Origin: Rhizoclosmatium globosum
Taxonomy: Eukaryota > Chytridiomycota > Chytridiomycetes > Chytridiales > Chytriomycetaceae
NCBI GenBank assembly: GCA_002104985.1
Contig: MCGO01000248.1
Coordinates: 1-52,264 of the forward strand
Direction: 5' to 3'
DNA: 52,264 bases
Under the pieces are notes generated by a model that saw only the letters and a program-made list of their open reading frames with translations, searched no databases and was not told the DNA's origin. Positions 21,343-31,361 of this stretch are shown piece after piece. The position numbers and the translations under genes are program-made. Position 1 is the first letter of the stretch. Each line of letters starts with the position of its first letter.

Positions 21343-22209
21343 TCAGAGCCTTAAAGAACTTGTACTCCTCGGATCTAGTCGACCCAAAGTGTTTGTACTT
21401 ACATTTACAGTTTGAATTGATTTTGAACGCTCACTATTTCTTGACTTCTCGAAGTTTAAGAGCTGCAGGCTTCTCTTCATCAATAACAACAGAAAAACTA
21501 TTGTATCCAGGGACAGAACGGCTCCATAATACAATATTATATGGAGTAACGTGTCGCGGGGCTGAAGAATATAGATAATATCAATAAAAAATCCAACCAA
21601 ACTCGCAACCGAAGTATACACTCCGAACTTGGCTATAATTTTCAGTCGCATATCAACTTCAGAGTTCATGTCTCCAGTTATCTTCCGCAGATAATAGACA
21701 AATGTTGACAAGACAGTTAAATCGAACGTAACAGTCATTAATCCAACCAGAACATTAAATACTAAATCAAAGAGTTTGACCAATCCCGAAGCATCCATTT
21801 GATCTGTGCGAGCACGAGAAAAAGATACCATCGTATCCAAAATCACATTGATACTCAAAATCAGTGGTGATAACATGACAAAGTACTTAAAAGACTGAGA
21901 TAGTTGTGGGAAAACCTTATAAAGCACTTCGTTTCCTCTAAGCCACGAATAAAGGATGAAGCATAGAAGAGCTCCACGAGCTGCTATATCTTCAATCATA
22001 ACAATGATTGCATCGCGAATAGAAATATCGCAGTCACCAACACAAACCATTACTATACAAAGATGAATAATCACTTGACATAGAGACAGAACTGATAATA
22101 GAATATTGAAGGAGTTGAAAGTTTGTTTCCACTTATGTTTTAGGCTTCTTGCTTCAAGAACAATCAAAGCCAGCAAAATCGTAAGGCCTAGTAGCGATAA
22201 TCCTGTCAT
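21343..22209 (-). CDS. Seven-transmembrane protein, family copy 4 (N-terminus frame-shifted)
   Basis: Single exon, 288 aa from an ATG at 22209 that lies at the start of TM1. Family landmarks are YSWLRGNEVLYKVFP, VGLMTVTFDLTVLSTFVYYL and MRLKIIAKFGVYTS. Sequence upstream of 22209 still resembles the N-terminus of copy 3 (ILKGFQIF), but the only upstream ATG (about 22262) is in another frame, so the native N-terminus appears cut off by a small indel. The internal ATG still leaves seven segments. The stop lies about 180 bp from the start of copy 3. Confidence 0.7.
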   Translation of the reverse strand: MTGLSLLGLTILLALIVLEARSLKHKWKQTFNSFNILLSVLSLCQVIIHLCIVMVCVGDCDISIRDAIIVMIEDIAARGALLCFILYSWLRGNEVLYKVFPQLSQSFKYFVMLSPLILSINVILDTMVSFSRARTDQMDASGLVKLFDLVFNVLVGLMTVTFDLTVLSTFVYYLRKITGDMNSEVDMRLKIIAKFGVYTSVASLVGFFIDIIYILQPRDTLLHIILYYGAVLSLDTIVFLLLLMKRSLQLLNFEKSRNSERSKSIQTVNVSTNTLGRLDPRSTSSLRL

Positions 22210-22410
22210 AAATATTTGGAATCCTTTGAGTATACGAATTCTGTGGTTACTTGTTGGTTCATTGTGTCTTTAATCGTTGCCTGACGTATTCAATGACCAG
22301 AACAATGGAATTGTTTTAGGGGGTCGTTTGCAAAACTCTACGAATGTCCACAACCGCAAATCAGTATCCCAATCCAGATTCGTCAATTCAAAACACCTTA
22401 AGTCAAGCTT

Positions 22411-24048
22411 ATGATAGTTCTATCAGAACGAATTCCCGTTGAAACACGCTTTCACTCAGCCCTCACTTCTCCAAACCACGCAACCCCATCGCAATCCCCA
22501 TCCAAGCCAAAAGCTGTCTCAAAACACGAATCGCAATTAATGACGTGCAATCCGTTTCTCGCGTGGACGTTGATAGCACCTTTTGTGAATGGGTGCGTTG
22601 AAGCGTCTCGGCTGTCACGTACCTGCAAAGACATCTTCGAAATCTGCGAAGATCGTTGCATTCAATGTCGGTTTTCGCGTTCTTTGTTTGAATTAGTTGC
22701 GGATGACGTTTGTGAAGGAGCTCTGCTGCGCCACACTCCGCTTGCCCAACAGCCACTCAACAGACTGATGATCCATGCATTTATACTTGGTCGCATTATC
22801 GACTCTGTTAATGCTGCTTCTATTACGCATCTGCTTCATCATTGTATGCGTGATGATCCCTACTTTTCATTCTACTCGCGCTGTACGTACGCAAGCATCG
22901 TTAGTTACGCCGGATTGACTATATTTGATGTCTATATCCATATTCCTTCGAAGTTTGCCCTCAAAGAATATGCAGGTGGATTATTGCTCCTCAGATGCGG
23001 CTATGATGACCGTCTCGTTGAATTTGAATTGAGTATTCCCATTATTGACACTCCTTCTTGGCTGAATATTAATCAAATATCTCAATTCAATTTACTTGAG
23101 TATTTTGAAACTGCTGCTCTTGAGCTTATCCCCATTTTTCCTTCAAGTCAAACTGATTCTGCAACCAACCGCCTCTCCAATATACTGAAAGGATTTCTCC
23201 ATTCCCTGACTCTGAAAGACGTGATCAATATTCTCTTCAATCCACCTACACATTTATTCTCAAGCCAAGGCCACATGCGAGAAGCCACCTTTCATGAAAC
23301 TCCATCAATCGAATTCCTTCACACTTCATCGCTAGCCAAACATGCGTTCCTAAGCGATTATTTGCTATCTGATAAAATTATAAATGTGCTCTGCCGTCGT
23401 CGTGAAAACAATGTAACATGTCAAGTCGGTCTAATCCTAACCCCAAATGATATTCCCTCTTGGCTACCAACCCCACTCCTGACCACGTTCCTAAAAACAA
23501 TATCTTCAAACAGCCACATCATCCTATCTGACCAAGCCTCTGTTTCATCCCTCTTTTCCCAACTTTCATTTCATCACGGCCAATACAAATGGTCTTTCGA
23601 AGTTGAGCTCTCAGAAAGTTCGTTCTCTGTGACGTTCGATGCATCAAGATCAGCGCTTTGCCGGCCTCAAATGATTCAAACAGAAGGAAAACGAAGGTTG
23701 AAACTGTTCATGTCGAATACAACAATGCACTACCCTGGACGCGTTTTTAACCAATATTTGTGTGGAGGAATCGTTCGTGATATGCACGCCTCATTTGGTG
23801 TGAAGTTTGGAAACGGGGATGAAGCGAAAAAGCTGTTGAGTTTTTTGAGCTGTGCTGGTGCTGCTGCATGTGCAGGTGAACGAATTGGGATGGGAATTTG
23901 GTTTTCTTGGAGGGAACTTATTGCGAATAATGAAGGAGAATGCGCCTTGGAGTTTTCGAGACTTCTTGGTGTGTCAAGCATCTTGAAAAGTGCTCTTGAT
24001 GTGATTAACAATTGCTGCAAACCGAGAAGAAAGGAATCGGCGCCATGA
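22411..24048 (+). CDS. Unknown 545-aa protein, possibly F-box-like N-terminus
   Basis: A single long open frame without introns or gaps. Residues about 45-85 (NPFLAWTLIAPFVNGCVEAS, then CKDIFEICEDRC) weakly resemble an F-box helix pair, followed by a long Leu-rich alpha/beta region with scattered Cys. No signal peptide, no confident membrane segment and no catalytic motif are seen. I do not recognise the family. The convergent neighbour on the minus strand (stop at 24075) also has an F-box-like N-terminus, which makes a ubiquitin-ligase substrate adaptor one weak possibility. Confidence 0.6.
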   Translation: MIVLSERIPVETRFHSALTSPNHATPSQSPSKPKAVSKHESQLMTCNPFLAWTLIAPFVNGCVEASRLSRTCKDIFEICEDRCIQCRFSRSLFELVADDVCEGALLRHTPLAQQPLNRLMIHAFILGRIIDSVNAASITHLLHHCMRDDPYFSFYSRCTYASIVSYAGLTIFDVYIHIPSKFALKEYAGGLLLLRCGYDDRLVEFELSIPIIDTPSWLNINQISQFNLLEYFETAALELIPIFPSSQTDSATNRLSNILKGFLHSLTLKDVINILFNPPTHLFSSQGHMREATFHETPSIEFLHTSSLAKHAFLSDYLLSDKIINVLCRRRENNVTCQVGLILTPNDIPSWLPTPLLTTFLKTISSNSHIILSDQASVSSLFSQLSFHHGQYKWSFEVELSESSFSVTFDASRSALCRPQMIQTEGKRRLKLFMSNTTMHYPGRVFNQYLCGGIVRDMHASFGVKFGNGDEAKKLLSFLSCAGAAACAGERIGMGIWFSWRELIANNEGECALEFSRLLGVSSILKSALDVINNCCKPRRKESAP

Positions 24049-24074
24049 AGAAAATTAAAGCTATCTATTATATT

Positions 24075-25154
24075 TCACTCATTCCAATCCCCATCATCAT
24101 CATCAGATTCACAATACCCTGTGCGCCAGTTATTTGCGAGAAGTAATTCAATCAATGGAAAGTAGTCGCATCGCTCCAACCGGGTCAGTCGCCTCAATGG
24201 CAAGGGCACAGGATCACTCAACCGGTTTCCACCCAAATAAAACTTGTACATATCCGTCAAACCTGTGAATTCTACTGGTATCCCACCTTCTAATCTATTA
24301 TCTGAGAGCCTCAAATCTCGCAACATTCCCAAACGGCCAAGTGTTGACGGGATTCTTCCAGTGAACGCGTTTTCTGATAGATTGAGAACTTTCAGTTTCG
24401 TCAAGAGACCCAAACCCTCCGGTATATCTCCGCTCAGTTGATTGGCTTGCACTGAGAGAGACTCCAAATTGACTAACGCCGACAGTTCCGACGGGAGTGG
24501 TCCTGTCAACTGATTCATTGCCAAATTCAAGAATACCAGATTCGTCAAGTTCCCTATCGTAACGGGGATTTTCCCAGTGAAATGATTGTTGTAGAAGCTG
24601 GCGTACTTGCACCGCGTCCACGATCCGATTTCGGCTGGGATCTCGCCAGAGTGGTTGTTTCCGAACACCAGGAAGGATTCAATGGATATTAAAGACCCAA
24701 GAGTAGACGGGAGCGGGCCCTTCAACAACGTTCGACCCAGATTCAGTACTCGAAGGTTTGTCAAGTGACCAATATCGTCGGGAAGAGTGCCAATCAGGTG
24801 ATTGTTTTGAAGTGACAGTGTTGAGAGGTTCTTGATATGAAACAGGGAGGCTGGAAGTGGCCCAGTGATGTTCCCATAACCCCAGTTGATTGACGTGGTT
24901 CTCAGCCAGGATTCAGCATAGGCCTCCTGATACGACGTGGGAAATAGGAAGAATAGCCTATTAAACTTCATCCATTCATCGTGCGGTAAATCCTTTGCAT
25001 TCCGGAGATGTAATCGGAGGTTGATGATTGCAAAGTGCTTTGTGAGGAGGACGGTGTTATGCCTCCTGCTCAACTTCCTATAACAAAGTACTTTTGACGG
25101 ATGGATCCATTGGAAAATAGATGCTACAAGTTCAGGTGGAAGTGAAGATTCCAT
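24075..25154 (-). CDS. F-box-like leucine-rich-repeat protein (intact paralogue)
   Basis: Single exon; about 359 aa from MESSLPPELV, or 363 if the ATG at 25166 is used. The N-terminus ELVASIFQWIHPSKVLCYRKL resembles an F-box. From about residue 95 there are about nine plant-type LRRs of the form LxxLxxLxLxxNxLxGxIPxxLGxL, such as LTGPLPSELSALVNLESLSV and LSGDIPEGLGLLTKLKVLNL. The C-terminus is acidic (ESDDDDGDWNE). No signal peptide or kinase domain is present, so this is an intracellular recognition or adaptor protein by inference. A second copy at 28785-36644 is split by a retrotransposon; both encode about 364 residues, and the WIHPSKV segment is shared. Confidence 0.8.
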   Translation of the reverse strand: MESSLPPELVASIFQWIHPSKVLCYRKLSRRHNTVLLTKHFAIINLRLHLRNAKDLPHDEWMKFNRLFFLFPTSYQEAYAESWLRTTSINWGYGNITGPLPASLFHIKNLSTLSLQNNHLIGTLPDDIGHLTNLRVLNLGRTLLKGPLPSTLGSLISIESFLVFGNNHSGEIPAEIGSWTRCKYASFYNNHFTGKIPVTIGNLTNLVFLNLAMNQLTGPLPSELSALVNLESLSVQANQLSGDIPEGLGLLTKLKVLNLSENAFTGRIPSTLGRLGMLRDLRLSDNRLEGGIPVEFTGLTDMYKFYLGGNRLSDPVPLPLRRLTRLERCDYFPLIELLLANNWRTGYCESDDDDGDWNE

Positions 25155-25215
25155 GAAGGATTTCAAACAACATCACAACAGTGGACAGAAATAGAACATT
25201 GAAACCTCACCTGAA

Positions 25216-26007
25216 ATGCGTGACGTAACTTCTCACGCTCCATCATTGTCACCAGTAACCCCCTCGTCCAAGACCCCGTCACGTCCTGTCTCTGTTGCTA
25301 CAGCTCCAAAACATGTATCATCAAGCCTCGCTGCCAGGATGCAAAAGTTCGAAGCTGCAGTTCAAAAGAACTCGATTCCATTAGCTCCCGCTCCACATGG
25401 ATCTGCGCTTCCTCGTTCCTCCTTTTCTCCAGGTCCAACCCAACCCCTTCCAACCCCGATCCGCAGACTATCGTACACCCAGAAAGTCACCGTCGAAGCT
25501 TCCAAAGTCGATCCAGCAGTTACACAGCGACGTTCTTCTGTTGCTTCCCAGCGTGAATCAATTACTCGCGAAAAGTTTGACGACTCGCTTCCTCAACCAA
25601 GTGGTAGCGGTGAAAACCTCAGCCCTAAAATCGTGGAGGCTATTGAGACGCTTCGAGAAACTGTTGTAGCCAAGAATCCTGTTTCGGATGTCTTTGTGCC
25701 TCCAGTCCTCTCCCAACAGAACTCGACGAGAAGTTTTCAGAGTATTGGAGGAGGTGTGGGAGACAAGTGTCATCAATGCAGTAAGACGGTTTACGCGATG
25801 GAAAAGATTGTGTACGATGACTTTACGTTCCATCGAAGTTGTTTGAAGTGTAAACACTGTGGGACGACTTTGAAGCTTGGGAATGTCGCGTGTTTAGAGA
25901 ACGAGTTTTTCTGCAAGCCACATTTCAAGCAGCTGTTTGCACTCAAAGGAAATTATAATGAAGGGTTTGGACGCGCTGATCCAAAGAAAACTTGGGGTAC
26001 CAAATGA
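25216..26007 (+). CDS. LIM-domain protein with disordered N-terminus
   Basis: Single exon, 263 aa. Residues 1-185 are Ser/Pro/Thr-rich and probably disordered. One complete LIM domain follows at about 194-245, from CHQCSKTVYAMEK to FFCKPH, with all eight ligands in C-x2-C-x17-H-x2-C-x2-C-x2-C-x17-C-x2-H spacing. The tail FKQLFALKGNYNEGFG is typical of the end of actin-associated LIM proteins (CRP/LASP/EPLIN-like). A cytoskeletal adaptor role is inference from that. It starts about 60 bp from the divergent F-box/LRR gene. Confidence 0.85.
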   Translation: MRDVTSHAPSLSPVTPSSKTPSRPVSVATAPKHVSSSLAARMQKFEAAVQKNSIPLAPAPHGSALPRSSFSPGPTQPLPTPIRRLSYTQKVTVEASKVDPAVTQRRSSVASQRESITREKFDDSLPQPSGSGENLSPKIVEAIETLRETVVAKNPVSDVFVPPVLSQQNSTRSFQSIGGGVGDKCHQCSKTVYAMEKIVYDDFTFHRSCLKCKHCGTTLKLGNVACLENEFFCKPHFKQLFALKGNYNEGFGRADPKKTWGTK

Positions 26008-26091
26008 TAGCAGCAATAAAAGCATGGATATATTTGAAATGAATTGATTCAAATCTTTGCAGCAAAACAGCAAAAACCAAAATATTACGAC

Positions 26092-28782
26092 TTATTTAGA
26101 TTCAGCCAAGTGATGAAGTAGAAGCAAGCCAAAGACATTCCCCACTTCAGGATTCGTGTCAGAGATATAGTAATTTGCAGCCGCCAGGTTTTTAATCTCG
26201 CGTTTTGACCTTCCTTCAACCATTTCATCCTGGATCTTCAAAATTAGAGTCCCAAATTGTTCCAAGGCCCAAGACTCTAAATTGAACGCAGTTCGATGAT
26301 ACGTGCGTTCCGACATATCAATGCATCCAGTCCACAATTCAAGTTCAGTGAGTGGCGGATCGCAATAAGAGGTAATGAGAAAAACTTCTGCCTCAAATCT
26401 CTGCTGGTATTCCAAAGCCGCATCATATTCTTCTTTCCAATCAGGCGATACTCGCAAAGCCAACTCCCAAAGTGGATCCACCGATTCTCTAATCAATCTC
26501 TGACTCCCACTCTGCCGAATCAACCGATTCAACTCCAAATCGCGAAACATGAGCCCCATCACGCGTTGACTTTCATACACACCCTTTTGCTTTCCTTTCT
26601 GGTTTGGATGGGTCAAGTAATCTGGGCGAGTTCTGCAGGGTGGAGCGAGACGGAAGTTTACAGCTACGCCTGTTTTTGCGAAATCAACTGCGGTTGAATG
26701 CATTTCAGAGAGTTGCAGGCAGTCTTGATGGAATACGCCGGTGCTTGAAATGTCTGCGAGCATCATGTGGCGGCGGGCGATTAAGCCGAGATTGTTGTTT
26801 TTCAAGAAGTGGACAATAAAATCATTGATGTCTTCGATGGTCACGTTGGAAACTTGCGGTGGCTGTTTTGGTGGTACGTATGCGCCAGGAGCGCTAAACC
26901 TTGTGGGATAAAGGGATGCGTTGCAAACAACCGTGAACATATCACCATCAAGATCTCCTCCTGCAAGTTGTGAAGGCAAATCACGACTCCCGTGTTGCGA
27001 AAAGACAACTACGTTTCGATAGTGATGAAGCTGTGGGAGGTTGACGCCAGTAACGGGCTGAACATCGCCGGGATGAAGGCATGGTGAGCGATAAACGATT
27101 AAATCCCCAGTAAGGATATTTCCACGCGCATTAGGATCATTATCATCAACAATTTGTACAAATATATCCCCTTCCGGAAGGGTCCCAGTTTCTATTGATC
27201 GTAAATAAACCAATTAATGGAAAACAAAGACTCACCATCCAGAACTCCCAAGAGCGTCCATCCATCAGGAATCTTCATTCTCGCCCGATATTTGATTTCT
27301 TTCAAGAAATGAGCCCTGACGTAAGCCAAAGACTGCTGCACAAAAGAATTCTCGATCCAACGAGGAATTTTCAAGTTGTCCATTAACCTTGCAAAGTTTC
27401 CGAAATGACCAATCCTATTCGCCAACGCCATAACACGCTCTGTTGAAGTCCCCAACAGTGCCAATTCTTTGATTGAATCTCTTTGAATTTCAAGAAACGT
27501 GCTCTTCGGCACTCCCAAGTCTTCAAGAACAAGTATGACTTGACGATTTAAAAAAGCCACTCTGCTTGAGGAAGAGTAGTCGGCAATTTCAATGAATCGG
27601 CAGTTAGGAGAATCAAACTTAATCATAGATTTCCGAATCCGCATAGTCCGACCTGAGAGAGATGGATCGACACTTAGCATTCCTTTTGCACCACCAAAAC
27701 GGATTTGAAACGCGGAAGGTACAGGAGAAAGATTTTTGCTGGCAGATTGGAAAGTGGAACTTGGAGGCTTCTTGTTTTTAAATGAAGTCCAAATGGCATC
27801 TGCCAAATCGGGACTGATGGTTCCTATTCCATCACTGAAAACGTATCCATTTCTTTCCACGTCAGGAGCGTGCATTTCTACTTCATGTGGCTGGATTTCA
27901 ATGGTGGGAGTCGTTGATGTGAGAGCCTGAGCGAGTCTTGCGGAATAACGCGCGGGGTTCTTGATCATGCTAAAATCCCCCATCCATGCACGAATAGAAT
28001 CTACCGTGATATTGCTTCCATCCTTAGGCTCATGGAAAAACAGGAAGCGGCCCTCTTTTAATGACGATGACGAGAACGCAAGGAACTTGAAGAGTCGACC
28101 GGAGACAGTCACGCCATTAGCCAAATGATAATGAATCTTTCCTTCGAAGTGATATTCTCCGTATTGCTCATTGTCAGCAAAAAACATGTGTTGTCCAATT
28201 TGCGAGCCATCCAAACCAACGAAAGCAACTTGCAGAAAGTGAGCCATATACTTTGAATATTCTCGAACGACTCGGTTACTCTGATCGATGTAAGGACCTT
28301 CCAAGTACTCGTCTCTTGGGCTGATCTTGAGTTGATGCATCCAACAGTATCTGGACACATCCTCATCGATTGGTGAAGCTAGCCAAGAGTTTGTTGAATT
28401 CATGGACATAATTCGCAGTCTTCCTTTTCTTTTTGATCTGATTCCAGCGAGTATTCCGAATGAACACTTCAAGACACTGGGCAAGTTCCTGTTGAGAGTA
28501 GTTTGACGTGACAGGAGCGATCGCCTGGGACACAAAGGCAGCCAGTACGACCTCAGACATTAGCTTCCATGTGCGAATAACAGACAATTGATGCGAAACA
28601 AGAAGCGGAAGCCCGGAAAGAAGACGGTCGAGTTGCAGAGCTTCGCGGCTTTGAATTGGTGGCTCGTATTGACTAATATCCAGCGATGCGAGAATCCGTA
28701 TGATCTGATTGGCAGGATTAGAACTCGTAGCGTGAGTTTGAAGAAGTGGTTGGGTGATCTCACATCCAAATTGGCAAACATT
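26092..28782 (-). CDS. RNA-dependent RNA polymerase, copy 1 (5'-truncated, one frame break)
   Basis: Cellular RdRP of the QDE-1/Rdp1 family, which makes double-stranded RNA in RNA silencing. Exon 26092-27191 follows exon 27236-28375 or so across a 44-nt intron. The catalytic DLDGD is at 26941-26955. Other landmarks are YLEGPYIDQSNRVVREY, GYVFSDGIGTISPDLA, AFQIRFGGAKGM, HPGDVQPVTGV and GLIARRHM. Upstream, similarity to copy 2 continues in another frame (LPLLVSHQLSVIRTW, then VVLAAFVSQAI) up to a stop at 28783-28785, so a 1-nt break lies near 28375-28385. Similarity ends where the divergent LRR gene begins at 28785; the N-terminal third present in copy 2 is missing. It may be a decaying copy, although the polymerase core is intact. 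Confidence 0.8.
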
Positions 28783-28784
28783 TC

Positions 28785-29369
28785 ATGACAATCAATCCTC
28801 AGCCCGTTTCTGCCATGGCACAACCAATCCTGAATAGACCCACAGACTTGGAACAGATGATATCCTCTTTGGTTGAAGCAATCGCTGGGCTTTCGCTGCA
28901 TGATAATGTTGCGGACTTGTCAACCACGAAGTCCCCCTTCGAAAATGCTGATATCGATGTCATCCTACAAATCTGTGGCTGGATACATCCTTCAAAAGTC
29001 TTCAAGTACCGCCGCCTGAACAGACGCATCAATCAGTTACTCCTCACTAACCACTTTGCCGTTCTCAATCTGCAATACTTGGAGCTCACTGTGACACAAA
29101 AACCTGCCATTTACCATCAAAGAAATGCCTGCTTGCTGTCGGATATGGAGATTGTCTTCTTCTTTGCTCCTCCATCCTTCCAGTCGGTATATGCATCCAG
29201 AGCCCTCAGCAACGAAGATGCACTGGAATGGGAAGTCGATTCAAAATGCAGAAACAAAGTCCCAATTCCGTCTGCGATTTGGGAGTTGAGCAAACTCACT
29301 CGATTGCAGCTGTTGGGAGGTTGTTTCTCCATACCTCCTGATATTGTCAAACTTGCGAACCTCAAACAT
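28785..29369 (+). pseudogene. F-box-like/LRR gene, 5' half, split by retrotransposon
   Basis: The first 195 codons of a gene paralogous to the one at 24075-25154. It carries the F-box-like segment DVILQICGWIHPSKVFKYRRL and the first LRR (LSKLTRLQLLGGCF ... DIVKLANLKH). The frame is cut at CAT (29367-29369) by the LTR retrotransposon. The continuation is at 36135. MAQPIL at 28815 is an alternative start. Its promoter would overlap the 5' end of the truncated RdRP copy 1, which runs the other way. Confidence 0.8.
29365..29369 (+). repeat. Target-site duplication, left (AACAT)
   Basis: The five bases AACAT directly before the left LTR are repeated at 36130-36134 directly after the right LTR. 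A 5-bp duplication is usual for Ty1/copia integrases. Confidence 0.9.
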
Positions 29370-29582
29370 TGTTGGAACCTATGTTTATCCCTGTTTATTC
29401 CCATCCTTATCTGCGCATTGCACCCTCATTACTATAACCATATGTTCCCTTCTTTCTTCACCAATAAACACACTTGCACATTCCCACAAACCTCCTTGCC
29501 TATATACTACTCTCAACTCCCACTCAGCGTGTTCATCAGCTTTGAACCCGCTCTCTCAGAAGTATCTCTCTATACTTTAATA
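29370..29582 (+). repeat. Left LTR (213 bp)
   Basis: Starts TGTTGGAACC and ends CTTTAATA. It matches the right LTR at 35917-36129 without any difference that I could see. The body carries AATAAACAC and a TATATACTACTC stretch that could serve as polyadenylation and promoter signals. Confidence 0.95.
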
Positions 29583-29731
29583 GGTTTCAGAAACCCGAAC
29601 GCTTCCCACCTTCTCGGACGACACATCAATCCTGACAATTCTTTCGAAAAACCTCAGCCTCTCAAAAAAAACAAAAAAAAAAAAACAACAAACCCAGCAA
29701 CAAACCCCTTCCATCTACTACACCCACAATC

Positions 29732-31361
29732 ATGTCAGTCACTCACCACTCCAACTCCTTCGGCCTCGTACTCGACACGACAAACATCCACCGCCTACAA
29801 GAATGGCTTGACAGAGCCCTCGGAGTACTTGGAGCCAGCACAAAAAACCTATCGCACACGATCAACGCATCTCAAGTCGACCCAGCCGTAAACGGAGCTC
29901 TTGCAATCCCACCCGCGAACGACCCAGCCCTACACTCACACGCACGCATCACGGTCAACAACATTCACGTGATCTACGCGTTCGCTCCACCAGGTGTCAA
30001 CGTCATTGCGTTCCCAGGAACAAGAATTCAAAACTATACGGCTTGTCAAATCATCCGTGAAAACCTGGGAGAAACTCTACTCAACGTCATCCCAAGTGAA
30101 ATCAAATGTGCCCAAGCCATCACCCGTGCCATCAAAGAATACTACCGTGCGTCTTTCGGTAACACAACCTACATCGACGGTATCGTCCAAGGATGGACGA
30201 CTCTCCACCAACACGCAAACGAATCAATCCAATCATACTGGAACCGAATCATACACATCTGAAAGCAAATGCAACTCAACCCGAACAACCCACAGTTTGC
30301 CCTGTACCTCACCTGGGAGACAACCCGATCCCATATTATCAATCACCTTAACTCAAGATTTGGTAACCAAAAACAGAGCCTCCTTGCCGCCGCATCTCCC
30401 GACCAACCTTCCCTATTCACCCTCCTCACCGAAACCGCATCACGAATCGAATACAAAGGAAACGAAACGATAGCCAACACAGCACTACTCGTACCAACGC
30501 GTCCTTCAAAACCAGCCAACCCCACTCTACGAAACTCAACATGACGCTCAAATATATAACGGAGGTTGGCGCGGCGGCAGCAGAGGTAGAGGTAATCCCC
30601 GAGGACGCGGAACATATGGAAATACCGGAAATAAACCCGCAGGATTTGGAGCTGGAAATTCAGGAAACGGGAATGATTTTCAACCTGGAGGAGGATATGG
30701 AAAACCATACCGCGGAATAGGACGCGGAGCCTTCGGGAACTACCCTCCTTCTCGACAGATACACCCGTACCACCAAACGAACGTCCCGTCGCATCCTCTA
30801 CAAGATACCTCACAGTTCCCTCCACCAACAAACGCATGTAACACGTGCGGAGGACCACACTGGGGCGTCAAATGCTGGCACAAGAATTCGAACATCAGAC
30901 TCGCATTCAATCCTCTGCCACCCGGATCAATGCTTGCCCCCATCAACACTATTCATCCACAAATCCGAACAATCCCAGCTATTATTCAACTCTATCAGCA
31001 ACATCAACAGCCACAATCCCAACAATACCAACAATCCCAATATCTCCAGCAACAACCATTTCAGCAACAATTCCAACAGCCAGTTCAGCAACAATTCCAA
31101 CAACCATTCCAGCAACAATTCCAACAGCCACCTCAGCAACAATTCCAGCAATATCAGCAACAACATCCAAATCAACAATTCCAACAACAACCTCAACCAA
31201 ATCAACCAAACACCCCACCAAGACGACCCCAACGGCAAATCGCAGCAACAGCAACGATGGAAGAAGACGAAATTCAGGATCCTCAAACTCTTCAAAATAC
31301 AGTAACAAACCAACAGCAGTCGGTTTTTCAGTGGGGCGGAACTCCCAACATACAGAAGTAA
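29732..31361 (+). pseudogene. Copia gag, broken by a stop and frame changes
   Basis: The frame opens at MSVTHHSNSFGLVLD and continues to an in-frame TGA at 30260-30262. The same frame resumes (KQMQLNPNNPQF...) to 30544. Similarity then passes to another frame that is Gly/Arg-rich and contains a zinc knuckle at 30837-30875 (CNTCGGPHWGVKC), spaced C-x2-C-x3-H-x4-C, one residue shorter than usual. A Gln/Phe-rich repeat (QQQFQQP units, about 31045-31160) follows. The product would bind element RNA and form the virus-like particle core. Confidence 0.75.

Noticed and set aside
29583..29600. Primer-binding site directly after the left LTR
   Set aside because: The sequence GGTTTCAGAAACCCGA is in the right place, but I could not match it to the 3' end or anticodon region of a tRNA from memory, and the tRNA-Glu in this window does not fit.
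30845..31300. Alternative Thr/Ile/Ser-rich and Asn/Ser-rich readings of the repeat region in the retrotransposon
   Set aside because: They are other frames of the Gln-rich gag segment, created by a simple CAA-rich repeat.
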